Origin: Planctomycetota bacterium
GTDB lineage: Bacteria > Planctomycetota > UBA1135 > JACQFD01
Direction: 5' to 3'
Assembly (NCBI GenBank): GCA_016200225.1
Contig: JACQFD010000002.1
Span: 248,001-312,000, forward strand
Length of the DNA stretch: 64,000 bases
Shown: piece by piece, positions 46,273 through 54,191 of the stretch
Numbering within the stretch: position 1 is the stretch's first letter
Layout: each line of letters starts with the position of its first letter
Notes under the pieces: generated by a model
Databases searched by the model: none
What the model was told of the DNA's origin: nothing
Seen by the model: the letters and a program-made list of their open reading frames with translations, nothing else
Made by a program: the position numbers and the translations under genes

Positions 46273-47334
46273 TCAACAAGTGGATACTTCCGGAATTTCC
46301 TCTACATCCAATTTGGAATCTCCATTGAAGTCGCCAATGGCCATATACGCGCCATTGGGGCTGTATCCCACGTCCGTTCCGAAAGTGCCATCGCCGTTCC
46401 CGAGGCGCACAGTGCCCGCAGGCGACACGAGGTCGAGTTTACTATCATTATTCAGATCACCGAGGAAGATTTGATTCCCAGGAACGCCCGCCGACAACAT
46501 TGGCGCCGGAAATGTACCGTCTCCGTTTCCTAACAAAACCGAGAGAGAGGCAGCGTCCACGTTCACGTCGGGTTTACCGTCGCCATTGACATCGCCAAGT
46601 GCCATGAATGTGGTGCTTGCCGCGCCCACGGGGTAGTCCACCTTGGCGGCGACACCTCCAACCCCATTACCAATCAATACAGAAATCGTGCTGGCTGTGC
46701 TGCTCGCGGTCACGATGTCGAGCTTGCCGTCCGCGTTCAAGTCAATGACACCCCCGTAAGCCGGCGACGCGCCGACGGCCTTGTCGGATTTGTTTGCAAA
46801 CGTGCCATTTCCATTTCCAAGCAAGATCGAAATCGAGTTCGCAGTTTTGTTTACAGTTATCGCATCGAGATTTCCGTTGGCGTTGAGGTCGCCAAGAAAG
46901 ACTGCCACGGGTCCGTTTCCTGTGGCCTTATTCACCGCGGCAGCAAAGGTACCGTCCCCGTTTCCTAACAATGCGGAAATATTGTTGTCGAGCTTGTTGG
47001 CCGCAACAAGATCGAGTTTACCGTCATTATTCAAGTCTCCAACAGCAACCGAGAGCGGCTCATTTCCTACAGCGAGGCTTGGTTCAGAAGAAAAACTGCC
47101 GTCTCCGTTTCCGAGGTATACAACAAGTTCACCTGCCACCCCACTAACCACAAAAACGAGGCCAAGTTTGCCATCTCCGTTGAAATCTCCTTTCGAAATG
47201 AAACTGACAGTATTCAAGGAAATATCCACGATCGGCGGTGGAATCGTTGGGCCAAACTGCGCGGCGGCGGTGCCGGTGGCGGTTGTCAGAAGGATCGTGG
47301 TGAGGAAAAGGCGCGGCAGGGGGCGTGTTGACAT
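46273..47334 (-). pseudogene. FG-GAP repeat protein, N-terminal part of a gene split by an IS element
   Basis: The frame starts with a signal peptide (TRPLPRLFLTTILLTTATGTAAA|Q) and contains about six FG-GAP/VCBS repeats. It then ends abruptly at KLDV, after which the last residues (EEIPEVSTC) and the stop are encoded by the terminal repeat of the IS element. Host-derived sequence is 46301-47334. The matching C-terminal part is at 42669-44229. A truncated propeller could still be exported, but without the GTPGC domain it would probably not be sorted or assembled normally. Confidence 0.82.
46274..46300 (-). repeat. Right terminal inverted repeat of the IS1595-type element
   Basis: A 27-bp end, inverted relative to 44230-44257 with one gap. 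It supplies the premature stop (46273-46275) of the FG-GAP N-terminal part. Confidence 0.8.
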
Positions 47335-47533
47335 GGTGAGTCCGCGATAGTCGATGGGGTGAACGAGCCGAGGCTATCTGAGCTGACAAGGGGTGCATGG
47401 GGAGATCACAAGGCTGTGCAAACTAACAATTCAAGCCGCGGGGCCCAATCGCCATCGGGACGACGTCGGTCGCACAAGTCGGACCTCCGTCGAATCCTGA
47501 TATTTACCAAATTATTTAGTATATATACAGTTG

Positions 47534-49090
47534 TTACAGCGCCTTGACCAAACGCGGGCCCATGATCCGCTGCGCCAGATCGTAGAACTTAAATTCGAAC
47601 GGCGCCGCGTACTTTTGCTTGCTGAGCCGCGTGCGCGCACTCCGGCGGAGCAATTTGCTGAAGGGTCCGCGACCGCCAGCGTGGCCGTTTGACCACGGCG
47701 CGAGGGCCGTGTAACGCCACCACACTTTCTGGACGTCCTCGGGGATATTACCCATCCATGAATTAAATTTATAATCGAAGAACCGGCCCCAGCCTTCGAA
47801 ATTCGTTGGCGAAACGTATCCCGCGTCGAGCGACGGCTGCCAGAATCCGGAACCCGGAATCGGGCGATACGGAAACACTTCCGAAGTCGAATGCGGGAAT
47901 CTAACAGTTAGCTCGGCCGCCTCGCGGATGGTCTCGAGCATTGATTCGCGCGATTCGTTGGGATATCCGATAATATAACTTAAACCGGCGCGAATGCCGC
48001 GCGCGTTGATGCGCTCCATCGCCTTGGCCGTCTGGCCGACGCGGATGTGCTTGCGAATGAGATCCTGCGTCTGTTCGGTGGCCGCTTCGGCGCCGAACCA
48101 TAACAAATGGCAGCCCGAATCGCGGAGCAGGTCGATCGTCGAATCGGAGTATTGGCAGATTTGTTTAATTTCCACCGTTCCGTTCCAGCGGATTTTCATG
48201 CCCGAATCGATAAGTTTTTCGCAAAAAATCCGCGTGCGCTTTTCGGCGACGCCGAAATTCGCGTCCTGTAATCTTAATATATCAAATGGATCTTTTTTGT
48301 AAAGTTCGTGAATGCGGTCGACCATCACCTCGGGATCGAGCGCGACCCACCGGCGTCCGGCGATTTCGGGCGAACAGCAGAACTCGCAGGGCTCGGGGCA
48401 GCCGAAGGACGAAAAGTAGCTCAAGCCGCGATACGGATGTTCGGGCTTGTCGAACGGCGGCGGCGACGGCAGCCGGTTGCGAATGCGATGTCCGTGCGGC
48501 GCCGTTTTTTTGTTTAATTCATAATATTTTTGAAGATCGATTAAATGAAACGACGGCGGCGGCAGTTCATTTAAATGTTTCGTCGGGCGGCGCGTCGTCT
48601 GAATCATGTGGCCGTCGCGCCAGAGGGCGAGACCGTCGACTTTTTCGAGCGCCTGGTCCATGCGCGGCCCTTCCTCGGCCGCTTTTAACATTTCGGGAAA
48701 CGTTTCTTCGCCCTGCCCCATGCAAACGGCGTCGCACCAGCCGCTCGTTAGATACAATTCGGGAACCGACGACGGAAACCATCCGCCCCAGAAAATTGGC
48801 AGTTTGGGATAGGTCTTGCGGACCGCTTCGGAAACGACAGCGCCATCCCAAACTTGAAATCCGAGAATGCAGGACGAACCGAAAGCGAGCGCCCCGTCGC
48901 ACGCCTTGATGACTTTTTGCAAATAATCCGGTTCCGTCATCGCATCGATGACAATGACTTCATATCCGGCGGCCTCGGCCGGACTCGCAATATGTATCAA
49001 CTCGAGCGGTTGCAAATCCGCTGCGGGGAGGTCGCCAATCGTAGGATCGACGCGCGATGGTAAGAAAAGGACAACTCGCTGCTTCTTCAT
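47534..49090 (-). CDS. Cobalamin-dependent radical SAM enzyme
   Basis: The 518-residue protein has an N-terminal B12-binding-like Rossmann domain (about 5-150; 'PLELIHIASPAEAAGYEVIVIDA', 'LPIFWGGWFPSSVPE', 'GQGEETFPEML'). A radical SAM domain follows with the cluster motif CPEPCEFC in FSSFGCPEPCEFCCSPEI, then 'ILRLQDANFG', GAEAATEQTQDLIRK and YIIGYPNESRESM. The last ~120 residues are a C-terminal extension. Enzymes of this class (BchE-, HpnP- or P-methylase-like) methylate or rearrange lipids, tetrapyrroles or other small molecules. No neighbours indicate a pathway, and I cannot pick a subfamily. The cluster cysteines are intact. Confidence 0.88.
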   Translation of the reverse strand: MKKQRVVLFLPSRVDPTIGDLPAADLQPLELIHIASPAEAAGYEVIVIDAMTEPDYLQKVIKACDGALAFGSSCILGFQVWDGAVVSEAVRKTYPKLPIFWGGWFPSSVPELYLTSGWCDAVCMGQGEETFPEMLKAAEEGPRMDQALEKVDGLALWRDGHMIQTTRRPTKHLNELPPPSFHLIDLQKYYELNKKTAPHGHRIRNRLPSPPPFDKPEHPYRGLSYFSSFGCPEPCEFCCSPEIAGRRWVALDPEVMVDRIHELYKKDPFDILRLQDANFGVAEKRTRIFCEKLIDSGMKIRWNGTVEIKQICQYSDSTIDLLRDSGCHLLWFGAEAATEQTQDLIRKHIRVGQTAKAMERINARGIRAGLSYIIGYPNESRESMLETIREAAELTVRFPHSTSEVFPYRPIPGSGFWQPSLDAGYVSPTNFEGWGRFFDYKFNSWMGNIPEDVQKVWWRYTALAPWSNGHAGGRGPFSKLLRRSARTRLSKQKYAAPFEFKFYDLAQRIMGPRLVKAL

Positions 49091-49406
49091 GATAATCTCG
49101 GCCGTGTTGCGTGGGGTGACATGCGGCCAACGTCGAGGGTAGGTTGGGGGTAAACCCTCGGGCGGGGCAGCCTGAAAAACTAGGGCGGAACGTGTCTCCG
49201 CGCCACTTGTTGCGCGGAATTTTCTACGGGAAAGTTGCCGTGATTCGAGCCAATGGACGTGGAACGCCGGCTATTGGATCCATGTTGCGAAAGAATCGCA
49301 GGAAAAAGGGGTCGTTCGAGCCAATTTTTCGTATGCGCTGAATGGCGCGTCGCAGTTCATTGACAGGTTTCCCGCCACCGCTACGCTCATTGGCGCTGCA
49401 TTTCAT
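49091..49406. other. Intergenic region upstream of tRNA-Gly
   Basis: About 316 bases between the radical SAM gene start and the tRNA. Short open frames here overlap each other and show no recognisable product. No clear terminator or repeat is seen. It probably holds the promoters for both flanking genes. Confidence 0.4.
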
Positions 49407-49482
49407 GCGGGCGTAACTCAGTTGGTAGAGTGTCAGCTTCCCAAGCTGAATGTCGTGGGTTCGAATCCCATCGCCCGCTCCA
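49407..49482 (+). tRNA. tRNA-Gly (anticodon CCC)
   Basis: A complete cloverleaf: acceptor GCGGGCG pairs with CGCCCGC, D-arm ACTC...GAGT, anticodon stem TCAGC/GCTGA with loop TTCCCAA (anticodon CCC at positions 34-36), variable loop ATGTC, T-arm GTGGG-TTCGAAT-CCCAT, discriminator T and an encoded CCA (49480-49482). A tyrosine recombinase gene starts about 105 bp downstream in the same direction. Confidence 0.97.
49462..49482 (+). other. Predicted attachment site (attL) at tRNA 3' end
   Basis: Tyrosine recombinases commonly integrate at the T-arm/3' end of tRNA genes. The gene here is intact, with a recombinase directly downstream, so the crossover is expected in the last ~20-45 bases of the tRNA. 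The partner repeat (attR) should lie beyond the right edge. It was not seen within the window. Confidence 0.5.
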
Positions 49483-49552
49483 ATATAATATCCTGTGGGT
49501 TAAGGGCTTGGTAGGAACGCCTAATTTGTGCTGCGGCCACTTTGGAGCCTCG

Positions 49553-49576
49553 AAAGTCTGTACGTGTACAGACTTT
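49553..49576. promoter_or_regulatory. Palindromic operator-like site before integrase 1
   Basis: Perfect 11-bp arms (AAAGTCTGTAC, 49553-49563, and GTACAGACTTT, 49566-49576) separated by GT. It ends 11 bp before the chosen GTG of integrase 1 and about 70 bp after the tRNA. The size and symmetry fit a dimeric repressor site or a hairpin covering the translation start. Confidence 0.65.
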
Positions 49577-49587
49577 GGACGGAAAAC

Positions 49588-50805
49588 GTGGTCCGAAACG
49601 CTAATAAACTCCCAAATCACCTTCATCACAAGACGCACAACCTCGGTTACGTCAAACTCGACGGCCGTGTGATTTACACCGGCAAATGGGCGACACCAGA
49701 ATGCAAAGGAACCTATGAACGCTTAATTGCCGAGTGGTTAATAAACGGGAAACATCTACCTTCGACAGCGGCCAAGGAAGATATTTATAGTATAGCAAAT
49801 CTCGTCGCTGAATTTAAGAATCACGCGAAGGGTTGGTATCGGCATTCCGATGGTACACCAACGAACGAAATTGTAAATATCAACATCGCGCTTCGTCCGC
49901 TGGAGGAGTTGTATGGTTCGACACCTGCCCGCGACTTTGGTCCCACGCAATTGAAGGCATTGCGTGGACACTTATTGTATTCACCGAATCGAAAGCGCAA
50001 GTCAAATGGGCTTTGCCGGAATGTTATCAATCAAAGGATCAGTATTGTAAAGAGAATGTTCCGGTGGGGCGTTGAGGAAGGAAAGGTGCCGCCCGATCTG
50101 TATCATGGACTCACCGCGGTGCGAATGTTGGTTGCCGGACGAACGAGTGCGCCCGAGACCGAACCTGTAAAGCCCGTCTCCGAAGCGCACGCTTTGGCTG
50201 TGCTCCCCCACGTATCACCACATATTGCGGCAATGATACAATTGCAATGGTGGACGGGAATGCGTCCTTCGGAAGTGACCACGATGCGGATGCGGGATAT
50301 CGATATGACCGCGTCGCAATGGATCTACCGGCCCGTACTTCACAAAACGGCCCACTTCGGCAAGAAACGCACAATTGCGCTTGGAGCAAGAGCGCGAGAA
50401 GTCTTAAGACCGTTCATTTGTTTGGACCGGGAAGCCTATTTGTTTAGTGTTGAAAAGTCTCAAGCAGCGCGCCGGGCAATCGAGCGCGCGAACCGGAAAC
50501 AAACAAGACTCTCGCCGTGGCAGATCGAACGCGATGCCGCCCGTCGGCGCGCGCCGAAGGAAAAGTTGAATAATTATTACAATACCGTGGATTACAGACA
50601 GGCGATCGTACGCGGCTGCGAAAAAGCAGGTGTGCCGCCGTGGTCTCCTAATCAATTGAGACATTCGGCGGCAACTCGTATTCGTAAAGAGTTTGGTTTG
50701 GAGGCCGCGCGCGTCGTCCTCGGCCACACGAGTGCGTTGACAACTTCGATCTATGCGGAAATCGACGAAATGAAAGCGCAAGAAGTCATGGAGAAGTGCG
50801 GTTGA
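49588..50805 (+). CDS. Tyrosine recombinase/integrase 1
   Basis: The protein is 405 residues from the GTG at 49588. This start is chosen because it aligns residue for residue with the GTG start of integrase 2 (both have Leu-Pro at 8-9 and are 405 long); upstream in-frame starts would place the coding sequence over a palindrome. The N-terminal module HNLGYVKLDGRVIYTGKW resembles that of many planctomycete integrases and probably binds arm sites. The catalytic domain has Arg in WTGMRPSEV, LRHSAATRIRKEFG (His and second Arg), LGHTSALTTSIYAE (His and the nucleophile Tyr). It should catalyse integration and excision at the adjacent tRNA-Gly. Confidence 0.92.
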   Translation: MVRNANKLPNHLHHKTHNLGYVKLDGRVIYTGKWATPECKGTYERLIAEWLINGKHLPSTAAKEDIYSIANLVAEFKNHAKGWYRHSDGTPTNEIVNINIALRPLEELYGSTPARDFGPTQLKALRGHLLYSPNRKRKSNGLCRNVINQRISIVKRMFRWGVEEGKVPPDLYHGLTAVRMLVAGRTSAPETEPVKPVSEAHALAVLPHVSPHIAAMIQLQWWTGMRPSEVTTMRMRDIDMTASQWIYRPVLHKTAHFGKKRTIALGARAREVLRPFICLDREAYLFSVEKSQAARRAIERANRKQTRLSPWQIERDAARRRAPKEKLNNYYNTVDYRQAIVRGCEKAGVPPWSPNQLRHSAATRIRKEFGLEAARVVLGHTSALTTSIYAEIDEMKAQEVMEKCG

Positions 50806-50838
50806 ACTGAAGTCTTAGTTACTACGCCTCCGATGCAA

Positions 50839-50863
50839 GTTTTTTCGCAACGTGCGAAATGAC
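50839..50863. repeat. Island palindrome, copy A
   Basis: TTTCGCA-ACG-TGCGAAA with the right arm extended to TGCGAAATGAC. The left arm has lost the outer GTCA of the consensus. It lies in the ~300-bp gap between the two integrase genes, which has no other recognised feature. Confidence 0.65.
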
Positions 50864-51111
50864 GGTCGTGTCTCGATTCGGGTCCACACATTTTGAGACA
50901 ATGTTTGAAGTTGCGTTGACTTCCACATCGGTGTGCGCCACGCGTGCATTCCTTTGGGTGCGAATTCAACTCGTATCAATTAGTCCGACGCGACTTCGGC
51001 TGAATCCAATTCCATGAACGGATACCCGTCCACTTCGACGGCGCGGCCAAACAGCATCAATACCTTCGATCTGCGCGGGAATCTCTCCTGTCCAGATATC
51101 GGTGCCTTTCT

Positions 51112-52329
51112 GTGGCTTCCGTCTCGAACACACTTCCAAAACACTGCCGACATAAGGCTAGAAATCTTGGGTACGTTCTCCTCAGCGGGAAAATATTCTA
51201 TACAGGACGGTGGGGTTCGTCCGAGTCGAACACGAAATATGAACGTTTGGTCGCCGAGTGGTTGTCCAATGGACGGCAAATCCAACAATTAACGAACGAC
51301 ACGCCGTCATTTCGCGTTGACGACCTCATCGCGCAGTTTTGGATTCATGCAAAGCAGTGGTATCAATACGCCGACGGGACTCAGACTCGGGAACTTGTAA
51401 ATATTCGAATTGCACTCCAACCTTTGCACGATCTGTACGGTCCAACCAACGCGTGTGACTTTGCTCCCCCGCAGTTGAAGGCACTTCGAGAACATTTATT
51501 ACACTCCACAAATCAAAAGCGGGACGCCGATGGACTTTGTCGCAATGTTATTAATCAGCGTATCGGAATTGTAAAGAGAGTCTTTCGGTGGGGCGTAGAA
51601 GAGGGAATGCTTCCTACGGATTTGTATCATGGACTTGCAGCCGTTCGAATCCTCGCGGCCGGTCGAACGAGGGCCCGCGAAACGGCACCTGTAAAGCCGG
51701 TTACGGAAGCGGACATGCGTACGATACTTCCATTTGTATCTCCACACATCGCCGCCATGATCCAACTACAGTGGTTGACCGGGATGCGCCCCGGTGAAGT
51801 CGCCCGAATGCGGCTGCGTGATCTTGATACTTCCCAAACAACGTGGATTTACACGCCGCAAATGCACAAAACACAACACTTGGGAAAGGTAAGAACCATC
51901 CCGCTCGGGTCCCAAGCACGTGAGATTGTCAAGCAATTCTTAACATTGGATCGAGATGCGTATTTCTTTAGCCCCGCAAGATCGCAAGCAGCACGACGGA
52001 CAATCGCGCGCGCGAATCGTAAACAGTCCGAAATTTCACGCTGGCAGATTGCTCGTGATGCAGCAAACCGGCGTTCGCCTCGGGAACGTCTCAATGAACT
52101 TTACAGTTCGGTGAATTACCGACAGGCGATTTCTCGCGCATGCGCGAAAGTAGGCATTCCCAATTGGTCACCGAACCAACTTCGCCATTCCGCGGCAACT
52201 CGAATCCGTAAACAATATGGATTAGAGTTTGCCCGGATATTGTTAGGTCACGCGAGCGCAACCACCACCGAGATTTACGCAGAAGTCGATAAACAGAAAG
52301 CGATCGAGATTGCCGAAGAGTGCGGGTAA
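51112..52329 (+). CDS. Tyrosine recombinase/integrase 2
   Basis: This 405-residue paralogue of integrase 1 starts at a GTG. It has the same N-terminal module (ARNLGYVLLSGKIFYTGRW) and a complete catalytic set: LTGMRPGEVARMRL, LRHSAATRIRKQYG, and LGHASATTTEIYAEVDK with the Tyr nucleophile. The two proteins are similar along their whole length but clearly diverged, so this is an old duplication or the product of two elements side by side. Tandem integrases of this type can act together, as heteromers, or serve different att sites. No second tRNA fragment was found between them. Confidence 0.92.
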   Translation: MASVSNTLPKHCRHKARNLGYVLLSGKIFYTGRWGSSESNTKYERLVAEWLSNGRQIQQLTNDTPSFRVDDLIAQFWIHAKQWYQYADGTQTRELVNIRIALQPLHDLYGPTNACDFAPPQLKALREHLLHSTNQKRDADGLCRNVINQRIGIVKRVFRWGVEEGMLPTDLYHGLAAVRILAAGRTRARETAPVKPVTEADMRTILPFVSPHIAAMIQLQWLTGMRPGEVARMRLRDLDTSQTTWIYTPQMHKTQHLGKVRTIPLGSQAREIVKQFLTLDRDAYFFSPARSQAARRTIARANRKQSEISRWQIARDAANRRSPRERLNELYSSVNYRQAISRACAKVGIPNWSPNQLRHSAATRIRKQYGLEFARILLGHASATTTEIYAEVDKQKAIEIAEECG

Positions 52330-52560
52330 TTGTTAATTCGTAGGAGCGTCTTCGCGCGATAAGTCCAGCGAAGCACGAGAAAATCGCTTGGGTCTAGAAA
52401 TGACGTCCGTTGGTTTCGGAAAATGTACTTACTTGCGCCGAATTCTTCAGGAATGCGTGGACCGCCTGCTCTGAACATTCGCGCGATTCTTATCCAATCC
52501 AAAAGTACGCCTCTTGGTAACACCAACCGTCGTACACATCTTAATCATTTCGAACTCATA

Positions 52561-52884
52561 ATGAATCTTCTCGACGAAACACTTATTTCGCCCCTTACTG
52601 CGACGCGCTTAGTCCCCGGCCAAAAGAAAAAGGTCCACGTTGCTACAGTTTTTCGCTGGATGTCGATCGGCAGTCGTGGCGTCAAACTAGAGTCGGTTCG
52701 CGTCGGCGGATGTCGCTACACGAGCCGCGAAGCAATTCTGCGATTTATTGTAAATTGTTCGAGGACGCCGGAGCAGATGTGCACTGGCGAGGCACAGACC
52801 ACTGCACCGAAAGCGGACAGTCGAACGGAAAAAGTTCTCGCCGAAGCTGGATTTTCTCGAAAGCCGACAATTCGACGACGATGA
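52561..52884 (+). CDS. DUF1580-like small protein, possible excisionase
   Basis: The protein is 107 residues from the ATG at 52561 (MNLLDETLISPLTATRLVPG). The pattern 'LTATRLVPGQKKKVHVATVFRWMSIGSRGVKLESVRVGG', then CRYTSREAILRFI, matches the DUF1580 family as I recall it, a winged-helix/MerR-like DNA-binding type seen mostly in planctomycete genomes near integrases. A recombination directionality factor is therefore the best guess. It lies between the integrases and the Rep-like gene. An in-frame start at 52423 exists but that N-terminus has no resemblance to the family. Confidence 0.75.
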   Translation: MNLLDETLISPLTATRLVPGQKKKVHVATVFRWMSIGSRGVKLESVRVGGCRYTSREAILRFIVNCSRTPEQMCTGEAQTTAPKADSRTEKVLAEAGFSRKPTIRRR

Positions 52885-52973
52885 AAGTCGTTTTTATATT
52901 AACAATACGGCACAACTTACTTATAACGCGATCGCACGCTCAAGTCTTCTCATTTGATTTCGCCAACGGATAA

Positions 52974-54191
52974 ATGACGAGATTTAGACCGATTGAATTC
53001 TGTACTCGGCGGGCGGCACGTACAGCAGGGCGTAAAATGACGCGAGCGGATCACCGGGGCGCTTGCAATCACGCCGCATGTCCTAGTTGTGGTCCGATCA
53101 GAGCATGGTGCGCACTCGAAAACACGCGTCGCAAATTGCTTTGTATATTTGGTCACCGCCCCCTCGAACTCATATTTCAATGGCCTGTTGCGCGTGTCAA
53201 TCGCGAATCCGAATTGGACATTCGTAAGTTTCGGAATGTCTGTGAAGATTTTCGATTAGCATTGAAGGGCGGGGTCTTTGGAGACATTGCAGCACTCATC
53301 TGCGCCACCGAGTATGGATGGATCCGTGGAGGTCAAATTCGCCCACATATTCAGGCGCTGCTTATTACTAATCCGAAATTCGAACGTGAACTCATCGATA
53401 AGTTCTCAAGGTGGTGGACGGCTCGGGGTGGCGATGCAATATTATTCGAAGAAGAGCGCATCGCGGACACCCATTCAAATTATAGAAAGAGGCGGACACT
53501 TGCGGCTGGCCTTAAATATCTTTCCAAGGGCCCGTTAGAAAGCTTCAACAGAAGCGTTCCATACAAAGATCGACTGTTAATTCATGACCGACTAATCAAT
53601 CCCGCGGAAAGAGTAATGAGACTTCCCGCATCTTTATATATTACTCATGGGTTTCTACTGACTCCGGAAGGCGAAGAGGCTTTATGGTATCGAGAGTTAA
53701 TCGCGGACCTCAAGCGAAAACCGAAGCGGGACATCCGTCGATTATTTGATATTATGTATTTTAGTGACGTTGAATCGTACCTGAACGTGCGGTCACCACG
53801 AGCGTGTCCGAAGTGCCTTGCGACGGGAAAAGACGTTAGACGAGACGGATTTTCGCACACCACCGGCAGACCAAGAATTTACTGTTACCGCTGCAAGAGA
53901 TCGTACGTTGTGCAGAATCGTGCTTTAGTACGAGAAGCAGAACTCCGAGTGAAAACGCTCCGTCGTCAAGCGTATAAATTGCATAAGGCTGGCACTTCCT
54001 ATGCTAACATTTCCAAACTTTTGAAAATTGGAAAAGACACGGCAAGGACATTCGTCAAAGAGTGCGAGGCAGCTCGCTCTTCTCCTATAGACGCTCATCT
54101 CCACCGAATTGATAATCAACAGATCACATATCCCACATCCTATAACAGTAAGCCAGTTGATCAAAAGAGAGTTAGACGACCCAAGCAATGA
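52974..54191 (+). CDS. Rolling-circle initiator-like HUH protein fused to zinc ribbon and HTH
   Basis: The 405-residue protein has three parts. Residues ~20-60 contain CNHAACPSCGPIRAWCAL, like the Cys motif at the start of phage/plasmid Rep proteins. Residues ~75-200 hold an HUH-type nuclease pattern: GGQIRPHIQALLI, with His125-Ile-Gln127 (a HUQ variant), then LKYLSKG with the candidate catalytic Tyr182 and Lys185, the Y-x-x-K arrangement of rolling-circle initiators. Residues ~275-320 form a four-Cys zinc ribbon (CPKCLATGK ... CYRCKRSYV), followed by a helix-turn-helix (AYKLHKAGTSYANISKLLKIGKDTARTF) as in resolvases and transposases. It may nick element DNA for replication, or mobilise repeats. 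Assignment rests on motif order, not a search. Confidence 0.65.
   Translation: MTRFRPIEFCTRRAARTAGRKMTRADHRGACNHAACPSCGPIRAWCALENTRRKLLCIFGHRPLELIFQWPVARVNRESELDIRKFRNVCEDFRLALKGGVFGDIAALICATEYGWIRGGQIRPHIQALLITNPKFERELIDKFSRWWTARGGDAILFEEERIADTHSNYRKRRTLAAGLKYLSKGPLESFNRSVPYKDRLLIHDRLINPAERVMRLPASLYITHGFLLTPEGEEALWYRELIADLKRKPKRDIRRLFDIMYFSDVESYLNVRSPRACPKCLATGKDVRRDGFSHTTGRPRIYCYRCKRSYVVQNRALVREAELRVKTLRRQAYKLHKAGTSYANISKLLKIGKDTARTFVKECEAARSSPIDAHLHRIDNQQITYPTSYNSKPVDQKRVRRPKQ

Larger units (their letters stand above)
44230..46300 (+). mobile_element. IS1595-type insertion element with passenger gene
   Basis: This is a 2071-bp element inserted in an FG-GAP gene. Its ends are imperfect inverted repeats: 44230-44257 reading inward GGAATTTCCCGGAAC..., and 46274-46300 read on the minus strand GGAAATTCCGGAAG..., both continuing into TATC-(A/C)-ACTTGTTG, with five differences including one gap. 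It contains an IS1595-type transposase, a passenger membrane-protein gene and a small Lys-rich gene. The part before the transposase is less GC-rich than the host. I could not see an exact target duplication; joining the flanks directly keeps the frame. Confidence 0.82.

Noticed and set aside
44230..46300. Target site duplication flanking the IS element
   Set aside because: The 8 bases on either side differ in every boundary placement I tried, so none is claimed.
50806..51111. Possible second tRNA fragment or att site between the integrases
   Set aside because: I compared it with the tRNA 3' end and found no convincing match; only the palindrome at 50839 stands out.
51305..51315. Extra half-copy of the island palindrome (GTCATTTCGC) within integrase 2
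   Set aside because: There is only one arm, and it lies in coding sequence; it may be chance.
52423..52560. Upstream extension of the DUF1580-like gene
   Set aside because: The family resemblance begins right after the ATG at 52561.
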